DNA from: Phycisphaerales bacterium
GTDB lineage: Bacteria > Planctomycetota > Phycisphaerae > Phycisphaerales > UBA1924
Length of the DNA stretch: 64,000 nt
Reading direction: 5' to 3'
Assembly (NCBI GenBank): GCA_035627955.1
Contig: DASPKU010000002.1
Coordinates: 180,133 to 244,132, forward strand
This document shows, piece by piece, positions 1 to 7,754 of the stretch. Every line of letters starts with the position of its first letter. Position 1 is the stretch's first letter. The position numbers were made by a program, and so were the translations under genes. The notes under the pieces are model-generated. The model worked only from the letters and a program-made list of their open reading frames with translations. It had not been told where the DNA came from and searched no databases.

Positions 1-902
1 AATCCGGCGACCTCGGCGTAGACCTTGGCCCCGCGCTTCGTCGCGGCGGTGGCCTCCTCGAGCACGAGCAGGCCGCCGGCCTCGCCCGGGATGGTGCCGG
101 CGCCCTCCGCCTCATAGGGGCGGACCGTGGGGGAGCCATCGGTGGGGCGGAGGCGGTTCCAGAGCGTCATCTTGGCCATGCCCATCAGGTTGAGCTTGGA
201 CTCGGCCCCGCCGGAAAAGCAGAGGTCCGCGGCGCCGCGCTCGATGACGCGGCAGGACTCGCCGATGGAGAGAAGGCCGCTGGCCTCGGCGCAGGTGATG
301 GTGTTGCTCGGGCCCTCAGTGCCGTGGATGATGGTGACGTGGCACGCGAGCATGTTGGGCAGGTACTTGAGCATCCAGAGGGGCTGGAGGTTGTCCATGC
401 CGCCGCCGCCCTCGGGCGGGATGGTGCCCCAGCGCTTGAGGGTGAGGCCGTTGGTTTTGTCGAGCTGCTCGGGGGTGGCGGCGGGGTCGCGGGCTGTGAC
501 CATGGCCGCGGAGATTTCCTGCGTCTCGGAGCAGATCAGGCCGGCCCCGATGTGGCAGCCGACGCGCTCGGGCGGGTAGGTGAGTTGGCGCGAGGGGTCG
601 GACTCGAGGGTGGCCTTGGTGACCAGGCCGGCGTCGTCGACCGCGAGCTTGGCGGCGCCGACGGCGAGCTCGGTGTCCCGGACCATGACCTTGACCGCCT
701 TGCGGTAGCTCTTGGGCACGTAGTCCTTGGCGGAAAAATCTTTGACCTCCGCGGCGAGCTTGCAGGGAAAACCGGACGGGTCAAAGCGGGTGATGGGGCC
801 GATGCCGGAGCGGCCGGCGCAAAGACCCTCCCACAAAGCGGATACGCCAACGCCCAGGCCCGTGACGGCGCCGATACCGGTGATGAAGACTCTTTTGTGC
901 AT
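1..902 (-). CDS. Beta-ketoacyl-ACP synthase (FabF/KAS-like), partial, nucleophile Cys replaced
   Basis: The first 300 residues of a thiolase-fold ketosynthase read on the minus strand; the C-terminal third lies beyond base 1. It opens MHKRVFITGIGAVTGLG, as FabF does, and later shows GTIPGEAGGLLVLEE, the equivalent of the FabF DGFVLGDGAGMLVLEE segment. A gapless match to the FabF nucleophile segment (GPS...SG) puts Glu206 where the catalytic Cys belongs; the only nearby Cys is two residues earlier (TITCAEASG). The two active-site His residues are outside the window. The family condenses acyl-ACP with malonyl-ACP. Without the Cys it may act as a decarboxylating or chain-length-factor-like partner of a second synthase, which is inference. 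The ATG at 902 is the natural start, with a weak ribosome site. It is divergent from the next gene. Confidence 0.85.
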   Translation of the reverse strand, partial: MHKRVFITGIGAVTGLGVGVSALWEGLCAGRSGIGPITRFDPSGFPCKLAAEVKDFSAKDYVPKSYRKAVKVMVRDTELAVGAAKLAVDDAGLVTKATLESDPSRQLTYPPERVGCHIGAGLICSETQEISAAMVTARDPAATPEQLDKTNGLTLKRWGTIPPEGGGGMDNLQPLWMLKYLPNMLACHVTIIHGTEGPSNTITCAEASGLLSIGESCRVIERGAADLCFSGGAESKLNLMGMAKMTLWNRLRPTDGSPTVRPYEAEGAGTIPGEAGGLLVLEEATAATKRGAKVYAEVAG

Positions 903-1001
903 GGAAGGCAAGTCTAACGGACCCCTGCTGCCGGTCTATGAAGCCGCCGGTATAGGTGTAGTAGCGCGAATCCCCCCCGAGTTCCGACAAGGAGCCAGAC
1001 C

Positions 1002-2480
1002 ATGGATGCACGCCCGAACCGAGCGTACCCCCACAAGTGGATGTACCGACTAGCAGTTGCGGCGGTGGCAGTTTTTTTGATCCTGACGCCAAAAACCTCG
1101 CTGGGACAGGATCGGGAGGACGTGGAGCGGGAGGCGGGGCCGCCGACGCTGCCGGCCACGGCCGCGGGGAATCAGCTGATGTGGGTGCTGAAGGTCGTCA
1201 ATGGGCAGGAGATTGGCGACCTCAAAGACCACTTTTCCGATCGGTTCATCCAGACGCGGGGGGACGACACCAAGGTGCTGCTGGAGGGGCTGCGGCAGGA
1301 GGTGTTCGAGGGCGGCAAGGTCATCGTCAACAAGGTGCTCGACGGCGAGCGGGAGAACGACATCTCAGCGGAGGTCACGAGCAAGGAGTCCTGGCGGTAC
1401 CTGCACGTGTTCCTGATGGTGGATGAGAAGGACGGCAAGATCCGGGGGCTGCGGTTCGCGCCGGCGGGGGGCGTGGGGCGCAACGTGGGGAACTGGAAGC
1501 AGTTCGACAACGCGATGAACCGCGTGCCCGAGGGGGTGTCGTTCGGGGCGTACGAGCTGGTGCCGGTGAACCCCAACGTCGAGGGCAGCCCGCTGACCAT
1601 GCGGGTGCTGGCGGAGAACGGGGCGGACCGGCGGCTGAATGTGGGGGCGACGGGGTACCTGTATGTCGTGGGGGCCGCAGCGGAGGAGGTCGCGGGCAAG
1701 CGGATGGGCTGGGACGACAAGGTGGCCCTCAAGCCCGAGTGGAATAGCCTGCCGCCGGGGGAGATGCGCGCGATGGAGGGGGAGCATGCGCTGCGCGAGT
1801 TCGTGCTGCGGGTGATGGACGACAGCGACAACACGGCTGCGGACCACCTGCTGCACCATGTCGGGCGTGACAAGGTCGAGGCGTACCTGGCCAAGATGCA
1901 TCTGGCGGCGGAACGGAATCAGCCATTCCTGAGCAGTCGGGAGGTTTTTGCGCTCAAGACCGGGAAGGACAAGGAGATGCTGGCGAAGTTCGGCGTGGCG
2001 GGGGTGGAGGAGCGGCGGGGGATGCTGGCGAAGGTGGCCGCGCTGCCGCTGACGGAGGACGCGGCGGAGGAGTGGACGGACCCAACGGAGATCGAGCGGG
2101 TCGGGTGGTTCGCGAGCGCGACGGAGTGCTGCCGCGTGATGATGGACCTGCACCGGCTGACGCAGAAGGAAGGCATGGAGCCGCTATCGGAGGCGCTGGA
2201 GTCAAACCGGGGGGTGAAGCTGAGCCAGGAGTTATGGCCACGGGCCTGGTACAAGGGCGGGGACGAGCCGGGCGTGCTGAACATGACGTGGCTGTTGGAG
2301 CGGGACGACGGGCGGCTGTTCGTGATGTCGATCGGGTGGAACAACCCCAAAGGCGAGGTGAAGGAGGCGCGCCTGCTGGACCTGGCGCTGGCGGCGATCC
2401 GGCTGCTGGGCGAGGAGGGGCGGAAGAGAGAGCCGGCTCCTGCGCCGCGGCCCAAGGTTGATCCGAACGCGGCGAACTGA
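1002..2480 (+). CDS. Secreted class A beta-lactamase-like protein lacking the SxxK catalytic pair
   Basis: 492 residues. AAGGAG lies 8 nt before the ATG. A hydrophobic segment (residues 15-31) looks like a signal peptide or N-terminal anchor. Residues about 205-470 have the class A penicillin-binding/beta-lactamase layout: the SDN motif is intact at 275-277 (SDNTAADHLL) and the KTG-like motif is KGG at 418-420 (YKGGDEPGV). The helix that should carry SxxK reads LNVGATGYLYVV, so the serine is Ala216 and the lysine Tyr219. The protein therefore keeps the fold signature but not the acylation residues, and should not hydrolyse beta-lactams by the usual mechanism. It may bind peptidoglycan or another ligand (inference). 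The N-terminal 160 residues resemble the domain that often precedes this family in planctomycetes. Confidence 0.8.
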   Translation: MDARPNRAYPHKWMYRLAVAAVAVFLILTPKTSLGQDREDVEREAGPPTLPATAAGNQLMWVLKVVNGQEIGDLKDHFSDRFIQTRGDDTKVLLEGLRQEVFEGGKVIVNKVLDGERENDISAEVTSKESWRYLHVFLMVDEKDGKIRGLRFAPAGGVGRNVGNWKQFDNAMNRVPEGVSFGAYELVPVNPNVEGSPLTMRVLAENGADRRLNVGATGYLYVVGAAAEEVAGKRMGWDDKVALKPEWNSLPPGEMRAMEGEHALREFVLRVMDDSDNTAADHLLHHVGRDKVEAYLAKMHLAAERNQPFLSSREVFALKTGKDKEMLAKFGVAGVEERRGMLAKVAALPLTEDAAEEWTDPTEIERVGWFASATECCRVMMDLHRLTQKEGMEPLSEALESNRGVKLSQELWPRAWYKGGDEPGVLNMTWLLERDDGRLFVMSIGWNNPKGEVKEARLLDLALAAIRLLGEEGRKREPAPAPRPKVDPNAAN

Positions 2481-2523
2481 CGGGATTTGATCATCGGTGC
2501 GCGGGGCTGCCGATACAGGGGGC

Positions 2524-3054
2524 GTGATCCGCACCCCCCAGTCGCAGCGCGCGCCGTACCTGGTTGATCCGGGGTGGTTGTTCCTGCTGGCGGGGCTGGC
2601 GCTGCTGGCGGCGACGGTGCTGATCCCGGCAGCGGATGATCTGGCGGCGACCAAGTTCCAGCGCGAGCGGGCGCTGGCGATCGAGAAGCACCGGCTGGAG
2701 CGGCTGGCGCGGTACGAGGAGTACCTCGCGGCCCTGGACAACAAGGACCCGTCGCTGGTGCTGTCGCTGGCGGCGAGCCAGTTGAATGAGATCCCTGAGG
2801 ACCGGGCCCCGATCCCGGGGCAGCGGGGGGCGCTGGGGGCGATGGCGGACGCGTCGGTGTTCCCGAGCCTGGAGCCGCCGGCTTTGAAACTGCCGGAGCG
2901 GGTGCAGGACGACTCGATCCTGGAACGGTGGACCAACGGCGAGCGGTCGCGCTTGTGGCTGATCGTGGCGGGGGCCGCGTGCGTGTTGGTGGGGCTGCTG
3001 CCGGCGAGCGGGGGGTGGGGGCACCCGGCGCGGAAGCACCCTTATCTGGAGTAG
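2524..3054 (+). CDS. Hypothetical protein with two membrane segments
   Basis: About 176 residues from GTG 2524; an in-frame GTG at 2497 is the alternative. AGGGGG lies just before 2524. Hydrophobic segments lie near the N terminus (WLFLLAGLALLAATVLIP) and the C terminus (LWLIVAGAACVLVGLLPA). The region between is charged and helix-rich (KFQRERALAIEKHRLERLARYEEYL), so a periplasmic or cytoplasmic loop between two helices is likely. I do not recognise the family. It precedes rnpA-yidD on the same strand, and a hairpin repeat lies 10 nt after its stop codon. Confidence 0.7.
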   Translation: MIRTPQSQRAPYLVDPGWLFLLAGLALLAATVLIPAADDLAATKFQRERALAIEKHRLERLARYEEYLAALDNKDPSLVLSLAASQLNEIPEDRAPIPGQRGALGAMADASVFPSLEPPALKLPERVQDDSILERWTNGERSRLWLIVAGAACVLVGLLPASGGWGHPARKHPYLE

Positions 3055-3065
3055 TTGGGGGAGAC

Positions 3066-3087
3066 ACGATCATGAGGACATGATCGT
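3066..3087. repeat. AGGA-loop hairpin repeat, copy 1
   Basis: Perfect 9-bp stem ACGATCATG / CATGATCGT around loop AGGA, followed by GGCAC. It shares loop and 3' flank with copies near 19046, 22262 and 50883 but has a different, still fully paired stem. It lies after the stop of the upstream gene, and its 3' arm contains the proposed rnpA start codon (3080). Confidence 0.7.
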
Positions 3088-3472
3088 GGCACTACGCTTC
3101 GGAGTGGCCCAGACGTTCCCGAGGTCCCGCCGGCTGACGCACGACAACGAGTACGCGGCGGTGTACGGCGCGCGGGTGAAGCGGACGCTGGGGCCGCTGA
3201 CGATGTTCACTTTGCCCAACGCGTTGCCGCACCCGCGGTTAGGGCTGTCGATCCGCAAGTTCGGGCTGGCGACGACGCGGAATCGGCTGAAGCGGCACCT
3301 GCGGGAGGCGTTTCGGCTGGCGCAGGGGGAGCTGCCGCGGCATGAGGGCGGTAGCTATGACCTGGTGGTGACGGCGCGGGACCATGAGGAGCTGCCGCTG
3401 GAGGAGTACCGGCGGCTGCTGGTGGATCTGGGGGGGAGTTTGGATCGCGAGTGGCGGCGGAGGCGGGGGTGA
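3080..3472 (+). CDS. rnpA: Ribonuclease P protein component
   Basis: 130 residues; the protein subunit of RNase P, which helps the catalytic RNA process tRNA 5' ends. The diagnostic RNR-type motif is present (RNRLKRHLREAFR), preceded by FPRSRRLTHDNEYAAVYGARVKR and GLSIRKFGLATTRNR, the usual basic and aromatic tRNA-leader contact regions. The length is typical. The ATG at 3080 lies in the 3' arm of a hairpin repeat; an in-frame GTG at 3104 is the alternative and would remove eight residues that are not conserved in the family. Its stop overlaps the yidD ATG by one base (TGATG), indicating translational coupling. No rpmH was found upstream, which is the common bacterial neighbour. Confidence 0.93.
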   Translation: MIVALRFGVAQTFPRSRRLTHDNEYAAVYGARVKRTLGPLTMFTLPNALPHPRLGLSIRKFGLATTRNRLKRHLREAFRLAQGELPRHEGGSYDLVVTARDHEELPLEEYRRLLVDLGGSLDREWRRRRG

Positions 3473-3765
3473 TGGGCTGTCCCGGGTGTCAGAAGGAAGC
3501 GTCGCCCCCGGGAGTCGATCTGCCCGGGCGTGCGAGCGTGTGGTCGATCCCGTTTGAGCTGCTGATCCGGCTGTACCAGATCACGCTCTCGCGGTTCCTT
3601 GGCGGGCAGTGCCGGTACTGGCCGACGTGCTCGCACTATGGGCTGAAAGCTTACCGGTCGCACGGTGTGGTGCGCGGGACGTGGCTGACGGCGCGGCGGG
3701 TGCTGCGCTGCCACCCTTTCGCCAAGGGGGGTTACGACCCGGTGCCTCCTGTAAGTGGCGATTGA
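3472..3765 (+). CDS. yidD: Membrane protein insertion efficiency factor YidD
   Basis: 97 residues from ATG 3472, which shares its first base with the rnpA stop codon. The core is typical of YidD/UPF0161: LLIRLYQITLSRFLGGQCRY, then PTCSHYGLKAYRSHG and LRCHPFAKGGYDPVP. The family is a small membrane-associated protein that assists YidC-dependent insertion. The rnpA-yidD order is conserved in bacteria, but here no yidC follows and the next gene is an unrelated TetR regulator. The N-terminal 20 residues, with two Cys (MGCPGC), are an extension not seen in E. coli YidD. Confidence 0.92.
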   Translation: MGCPGCQKEASPPGVDLPGRASVWSIPFELLIRLYQITLSRFLGGQCRYWPTCSHYGLKAYRSHGVVRGTWLTARRVLRCHPFAKGGYDPVPPVSGD

Positions 3766-3866
3766 GGGGATTTCCGCCGACAAAGCGCAGCAGGCGTGAT
3801 AAGGTTTGCTCTTGCTAACGCACTCACGTTCAGCTGTGGTGTGAACGGGTGCGGCATGGGGCGACC

Positions 3867-4469
3867 ATGAGCCGACTGCCTGCGGAGAAACGACGGGAGC
3901 AGCTACTGGACTGCGCGGCGGACCTGTTCGCCAAGAGCGGGTACGCGCGGGCGACGACGGCGGAGCTGGCCAAGGCGGCCGGCGTGACCGAGCCGATCAT
4001 CTACCGGCACTTCAACAGCAAGCGGGACCTGTTCATCGCGCTGATCGAGCGGACGGCGAAGGCGACGCTGGACCACTGGGAGCAGCGGCTGGCCGACGCG
4101 AGCGACCCGGCGGAACGTCTGCGGAGGCTGATCGGCGACAACCCGATGGTGAGCAGCGAGGGCGCGGCGCCGTACCGCGTGCTGCTGCAGGCGATCACCG
4201 AGGTGAACGACCCGGAGATCAACAAGGCGGTGTCGGACCACTTCAAGAACCTGCACGCGTTCCTGGCGCGGGAGCTCAAGCGGGCGCAGGACGAGCGGAA
4301 GGTGATGAGGGTGTTCTCGGCGGACCTGATCGCGTGGACCCTGATCCACGTGGGGCTGGGCTACGGCGTGCTGGTGGCGATGGGCGTGCCGGGCGCGGGC
4401 GAGGACGCCGAGGGGCATCACGTGCAGGGCATGCTGGAGCGGTTGATTGTGGGGCGGCACGAGGATTGA
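3867..4469 (+). CDS. TetR/AcrR family transcriptional regulator
   Basis: 200 residues from ATG 3867; GTG 3849 in frame would add six residues. The N-terminal helix-turn-helix is clear: RREQLLDCAADLFAKSGYAR, then TTAELAKAAGVTEPIIYRHF and NSKRDLFIALIE. The C-terminal ligand domain (about residues 65-200) is divergent, as expected for TetR sensors, and carries a Gly/Val-rich helix near the end. The protein should bind an operator as a dimer and release it on binding a small molecule; the ligand cannot be predicted. No efflux pump or other obvious target gene is adjacent, and the gene converges on the pilus operon. Confidence 0.88.
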   Translation: MSRLPAEKRREQLLDCAADLFAKSGYARATTAELAKAAGVTEPIIYRHFNSKRDLFIALIERTAKATLDHWEQRLADASDPAERLRRLIGDNPMVSSEGAAPYRVLLQAITEVNDPEINKAVSDHFKNLHAFLARELKRAQDERKVMRVFSADLIAWTLIHVGLGYGVLVAMGVPGAGEDAEGHHVQGMLERLIVGRHED

Positions 4470-4515
4470 GCGCGTGCCATAGGACTCATAGGACTCATAC
4501 GAACGCGGCTGTTGC

Positions 4516-6537
4516 CTAGTGCACCGCCTCGGTGACGCGGAGGACTTCGCTCACGGTGGTGAGGCCCTTGGCGACCTTGCGCATGCCGTCGGCTCTCAGG
4601 GTGACCATGCCGCGTTCGATGCAGAGGCGGCGGAACTCGGCGACGTTGGGGTTGCGGGCGATGATGTCGCGGAGCTGGTCGTCGACGGTGAGGAGCTCGT
4701 AAATGCCCACGCGCCCGGAGTAGCCGCAGTTGCGGCAGCGGTCGCAGCCCTTGGGGGACCAGACCTCGTCGGCGTCGAAGCTGTGCATCGCGAGGAAGTC
4801 GGCCATCTCTTCGGTGGGCTTGGTCAGGTGCTTGCAGTGGGTGCAGAGGCGGCGGATCAGGCGCTGGGCGAGCACGGCATTGACGGCGGCGCCGACAAGG
4901 AAGGGCTCCAGGCCGATGTTGACCAGGCGCGTGATGGAGCTGGGGGCGTCGTTGGTGTGGAGGGTGGAGAGGACGAGGTGGCCGGTGAGGGCGGCCTGCA
5001 CGGCGATGTGGGCGGTCTCGTGGTCGCGGATTTCGCCCAGCATGATGACGTCGGGGTCCTGGCGGAGGAGGGAGCGCAGGGCCGTGGCGAAGGTCATGCC
5101 GATTTTTTCGTGCATCTGCGTCTGGGTGATGCCGTCGAGGTGGTACTCGATGGGGTCCTCGACGGTGCAGACGTTCATGGAGTTCTTGTCGAGCTGGCGG
5201 AGGGAGGCGTAGAGGGTGGTGGTCTTGCCCGAGCCGGTGGGGCCGGTGACGAGGACGATGCCGTGGGGGGCGTCGACCTGCTTTTTCCAGATGGTGTAGG
5301 TGTTCTCGTCGAAGCCCAGGTTCTCGAGCTCGACGTTGATGGAGCGGGTGTCGAGGATTCGCATGACCACCTTCTCGCCGTAGCCGGTGGGGAGGGTGGA
5401 CATGCGGAGGTCGAGCTTGCGGTTGGCGACGGTGCAGCGGATGCGGCCATCCTGGGGGAGGCGGCGCTCGGCGATATCGAGGTTGGCCATGATCTTGAGG
5501 CGGGAGACGATGGCCGGGCCCATGGAGACGGGCGGGTTCATCATCTCGAAGAGCTCGCCGTCGATGCGGAATCGGACCTTGAGCTTCTTCTCGGCGGGCT
5601 CGATGTGGATATCGCTGGCGCCCTCCTTGACGGCGGTCTGGATGATGTAGTTGGCGAAGCGGATGACCGGGCTCTCGCCGGCGATCTTCTCGAGGTCCAC
5701 CTCGTCCTGCGACTTCTTCTCGACCTGGACGTCGTTCTCGCTGACCTCGGAGAGGATCTGGTTGACGTCGTCGGTGGGCTCGTCGTTCTTGCCGCCGCCG
5801 AGGATCTCGAAGGCGCCCTTGAGGTCGAAGGCGGGGACGAGGACGATCTTGACGCCGGTGGTGCCCAGGGCCTTGCGGACCTCGTCGAGCAGGAAGACGT
5901 TGTCGGCCTGCGTGGTGCCGATGATGACGCGGCTGCCCTCCGTGCGGAGGGGGATGAGCATGTGGTGCTTGCAGAACTCGAGGGTGAGGCGCTGCACCAG
6001 CGAGCCGTCGAAGCCGCCCTCGAGGCCCTTGATGAGGTCGATGCGCTCAAAGGGGATCCCCGCGGCCTCGGCGACGCAGGACTGCACGCCGGCTTCGTCG
6101 GCGCCCTGCTCGATGAGCACGTCGGGCAGCTTGCGGTTGGGCGAGGCCTTGACGACGCTGAGCGCGGTGGTGAGCTTCTCGGCGTTGACCACCTGGCGGG
6201 AGAGGAGCAGCTCGGCGAGGGTGGGGTTGGCGCCGGCCTCGATGGCGGCGTCGGGGGTGTAGATCTCGCTGATAGCGGGGCCCACGGCGGGGCCGCTGGA
6301 GCCCTTCACCTGCTTCACCGCGGGGTCGTCGGCGGTGGAGGGCGCGTCCTGGCCGAAGGCGCGCTGGTTGGCGGGCATGGAGGGCAGGGGAGAGAACGAG
6401 GCCTCGGCCTCATCGACGCGGTGCTTGCGGTCGGCGGACTCCTTCTGGAGTTCCTTGGAGCTCTGGGCCTCCTTGCGGGCCTTGGGGTCGCTAACGCCCA
6501 GCTCGCTGAGGATGTCGTCGATGTTGTACTTGGCCAC
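4516..6537 (-). CDS. pilB: Type IV pilus / type II secretion assembly ATPase (PilB/GspE)
   Basis: 673 residues. Domain order: N-terminal low-complexity region, MshEN-like c-di-GMP/PilZ-type N domain (about 95-260), then the secretion ATPase core. Walker A is GPTGSGKTTTLYASL (about 431), the Walker B region is DVIMLGEIRDHETA (about 492), and a His box follows (HLVLSTLHTNDAPSS). A four-Cys zinc motif typical of PilB/GspE is CTHC...CDRCRNC (about 561-608). The protein powers pilin polymerisation at the cytoplasmic face of the inner membrane. It is the last gene of the pilM-N-O-P-B run on this strand, after a 36-nt gap. No pilC, pilT or major pilin is in the window. Confidence 0.93.
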   Translation of the reverse strand: MAKYNIDDILSELGVSDPKARKEAQSSKELQKESADRKHRVDEAEASFSPLPSMPANQRAFGQDAPSTADDPAVKQVKGSSGPAVGPAISEIYTPDAAIEAGANPTLAELLLSRQVVNAEKLTTALSVVKASPNRKLPDVLIEQGADEAGVQSCVAEAAGIPFERIDLIKGLEGGFDGSLVQRLTLEFCKHHMLIPLRTEGSRVIIGTTQADNVFLLDEVRKALGTTGVKIVLVPAFDLKGAFEILGGGKNDEPTDDVNQILSEVSENDVQVEKKSQDEVDLEKIAGESPVIRFANYIIQTAVKEGASDIHIEPAEKKLKVRFRIDGELFEMMNPPVSMGPAIVSRLKIMANLDIAERRLPQDGRIRCTVANRKLDLRMSTLPTGYGEKVVMRILDTRSINVELENLGFDENTYTIWKKQVDAPHGIVLVTGPTGSGKTTTLYASLRQLDKNSMNVCTVEDPIEYHLDGITQTQMHEKIGMTFATALRSLLRQDPDVIMLGEIRDHETAHIAVQAALTGHLVLSTLHTNDAPSSITRLVNIGLEPFLVGAAVNAVLAQRLIRRLCTHCKHLTKPTEEMADFLAMHSFDADEVWSPKGCDRCRNCGYSGRVGIYELLTVDDQLRDIIARNPNVAEFRRLCIERGMVTLRADGMRKVAKGLTTVSEVLRVTEAVH

Positions 6538-6573
6538 GGTCTCTCCCTGCGAGTCTCGATGACGGGCGGCGAA

Positions 6574-7203
6574 TCAACGGGTCACGGGGCCGGTGCCCAT
6601 GCGGGTGGGGGACTTCTTCTGGGTGTTGGGCTTGGGCTCCTCGAGTGAGAGGGTGAAGGTCTCGCCGTAGGCCTCGAAGGTGACAGTGCGGCCGCTGACG
6701 CCGGTGACGGTGAAGATGTCGATCTGGTCGCCGGTGCGGACGGTGAGGTCGTCGATGCGGGCGACGTTGCCGATGATGCCGCGGAGCTTCATGCGCTTGA
6801 GAGCGTCCACGGCCTCGGCGCGCCGGCGGTCGGCGTCGGAGAGGCCGGGCTCGATGGGGCCGGCGTCGGGGGTGACGAGGGCCTGGGGGCGCTCGCGCAT
6901 GAAGGGGCTCTTGCCGAACTCGGTGAGGGTGACATCCAGGGGGTTCTGGACGCGGGCGAGGTCGGCCATTATGCGCTCATAGGAGCGGGCCTTGGCGGAG
7001 TCGTCCTCCTTGAAGTCAACGGGGACCTCGGTGAACTTGAAGCCCGAGCGCATGCCGTAGGAGCGCATGCCCCAGAGGGCGCCGATGCTGACGCTGAGGA
7101 TGAGCAGCAGGACGGGAACCTGCGAGGGCATCTTGGGCTTGCGGGCGCCGGGGGCGGTGATCATGGGCGCGTCGTTGAGGTTGGAGATGTCGTTGCCGCT
7201 CAC
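6574..7203 (-). CDS. PilP-like pilus assembly protein
   Basis: 209 residues. One N-terminal membrane helix (VPVLLLILSVSIGALWGM) follows a 30-residue cytoplasmic tail, then a periplasmic part. The C-terminal portion (RGIIGNVARIDDLTVRTGDQ) has the short beta-strand character of PilP/GspC homology regions that bind the secretin. Sequence similarity alone is weak; the assignment rests on its place after PilO, whose stop it overlaps (ATGA at 7200-7203), and before PilB. Its job would be to connect the inner-membrane alignment complex to the outer-membrane secretin, which is not encoded in this window. Confidence 0.65.
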   Translation of the reverse strand: MSGNDISNLNDAPMITAPGARKPKMPSQVPVLLLILSVSIGALWGMRSYGMRSGFKFTEVPVDFKEDDSAKARSYERIMADLARVQNPLDVTLTEFGKSPFMRERPQALVTPDAGPIEPGLSDADRRRAEAVDALKRMKLRGIIGNVARIDDLTVRTGDQIDIFTVTGVSGRTVTFEAYGETFTLSLEEPKPNTQKKSPTRMGTGPVTR

Positions 7204-7754
7204 TTGGAACCTCCCTGGGCCAGCTGGGCCTCGTCCTGGAAGTAGATGCTGAGGGTGAACTCGGCCTTGAGCTCGACGCCGTCCTTGGGATTGCCCGAGA
7301 TCTTCAGGTCGTGCACGCGGGTGATGCGGGGGAGCTTCTCAACGCTCGCGAGGAAGGTGAAGAAGCCGAGGAAGTCGCCGCTGACCTCGATCTCGATGGG
7401 CTGCTCCATGTAGAGCGCGGTCTGGATGGGGCGGAGCGTCTTCATTGCCGGGGCCTGCAGGTTGTACGTCTCGGCGAGGTCGGAGACCTTGCGGACGACG
7501 TCGTCGACCTCCTTGCTGGAGGGCAGGCGGGCCTCGATGACCTTGATGCTGTTCTGGATCTCGGCGTTGCTGCGCTCGAGGTCGGCGTTGCGGGCGGTCT
7601 CTTCCTGGAGCTTTACCAGGAGCTGCTCCTTGTGCTCGACCTCCAGCTTCTGGGTCTGGATTTCGTTGTTGAGGGGCTTGAAGACGAAGAAGTAGCTGGC
7701 GATGGGCATGCCGACCACGGCGGCGATGAGCAGGGCGCGGAGGTGGGTGTTCAA
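7200..7754 (-). CDS. pilO: Type IV pilus inner-membrane protein PilO
   Basis: 184 residues: an N-terminal transmembrane helix (RALLIAAVVGMPIASYFFVF), a long coiled coil (about 30-85, ending ARLPSSKEVDDVV), then a ferredoxin-like globular domain (IEIEVSGDFLGFFTFLASVE...LKAEFTLSIYF). This order and the LPSSKEVDDVV segment match PilO. It pairs with PilN in the periplasm to align the pilus machine. It overlaps pilN and the PilP-like gene by four bases each, so the genes are probably translationally coupled. Confidence 0.88.
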   Translation of the reverse strand: MNTHLRALLIAAVVGMPIASYFFVFKPLNNEIQTQKLEVEHKEQLLVKLQEETARNADLERSNAEIQNSIKVIEARLPSSKEVDDVVRKVSDLAETYNLQAPAMKTLRPIQTALYMEQPIEIEVSGDFLGFFTFLASVEKLPRITRVHDLKISGNPKDGVELKAEFTLSIYFQDEAQLAQGGSK

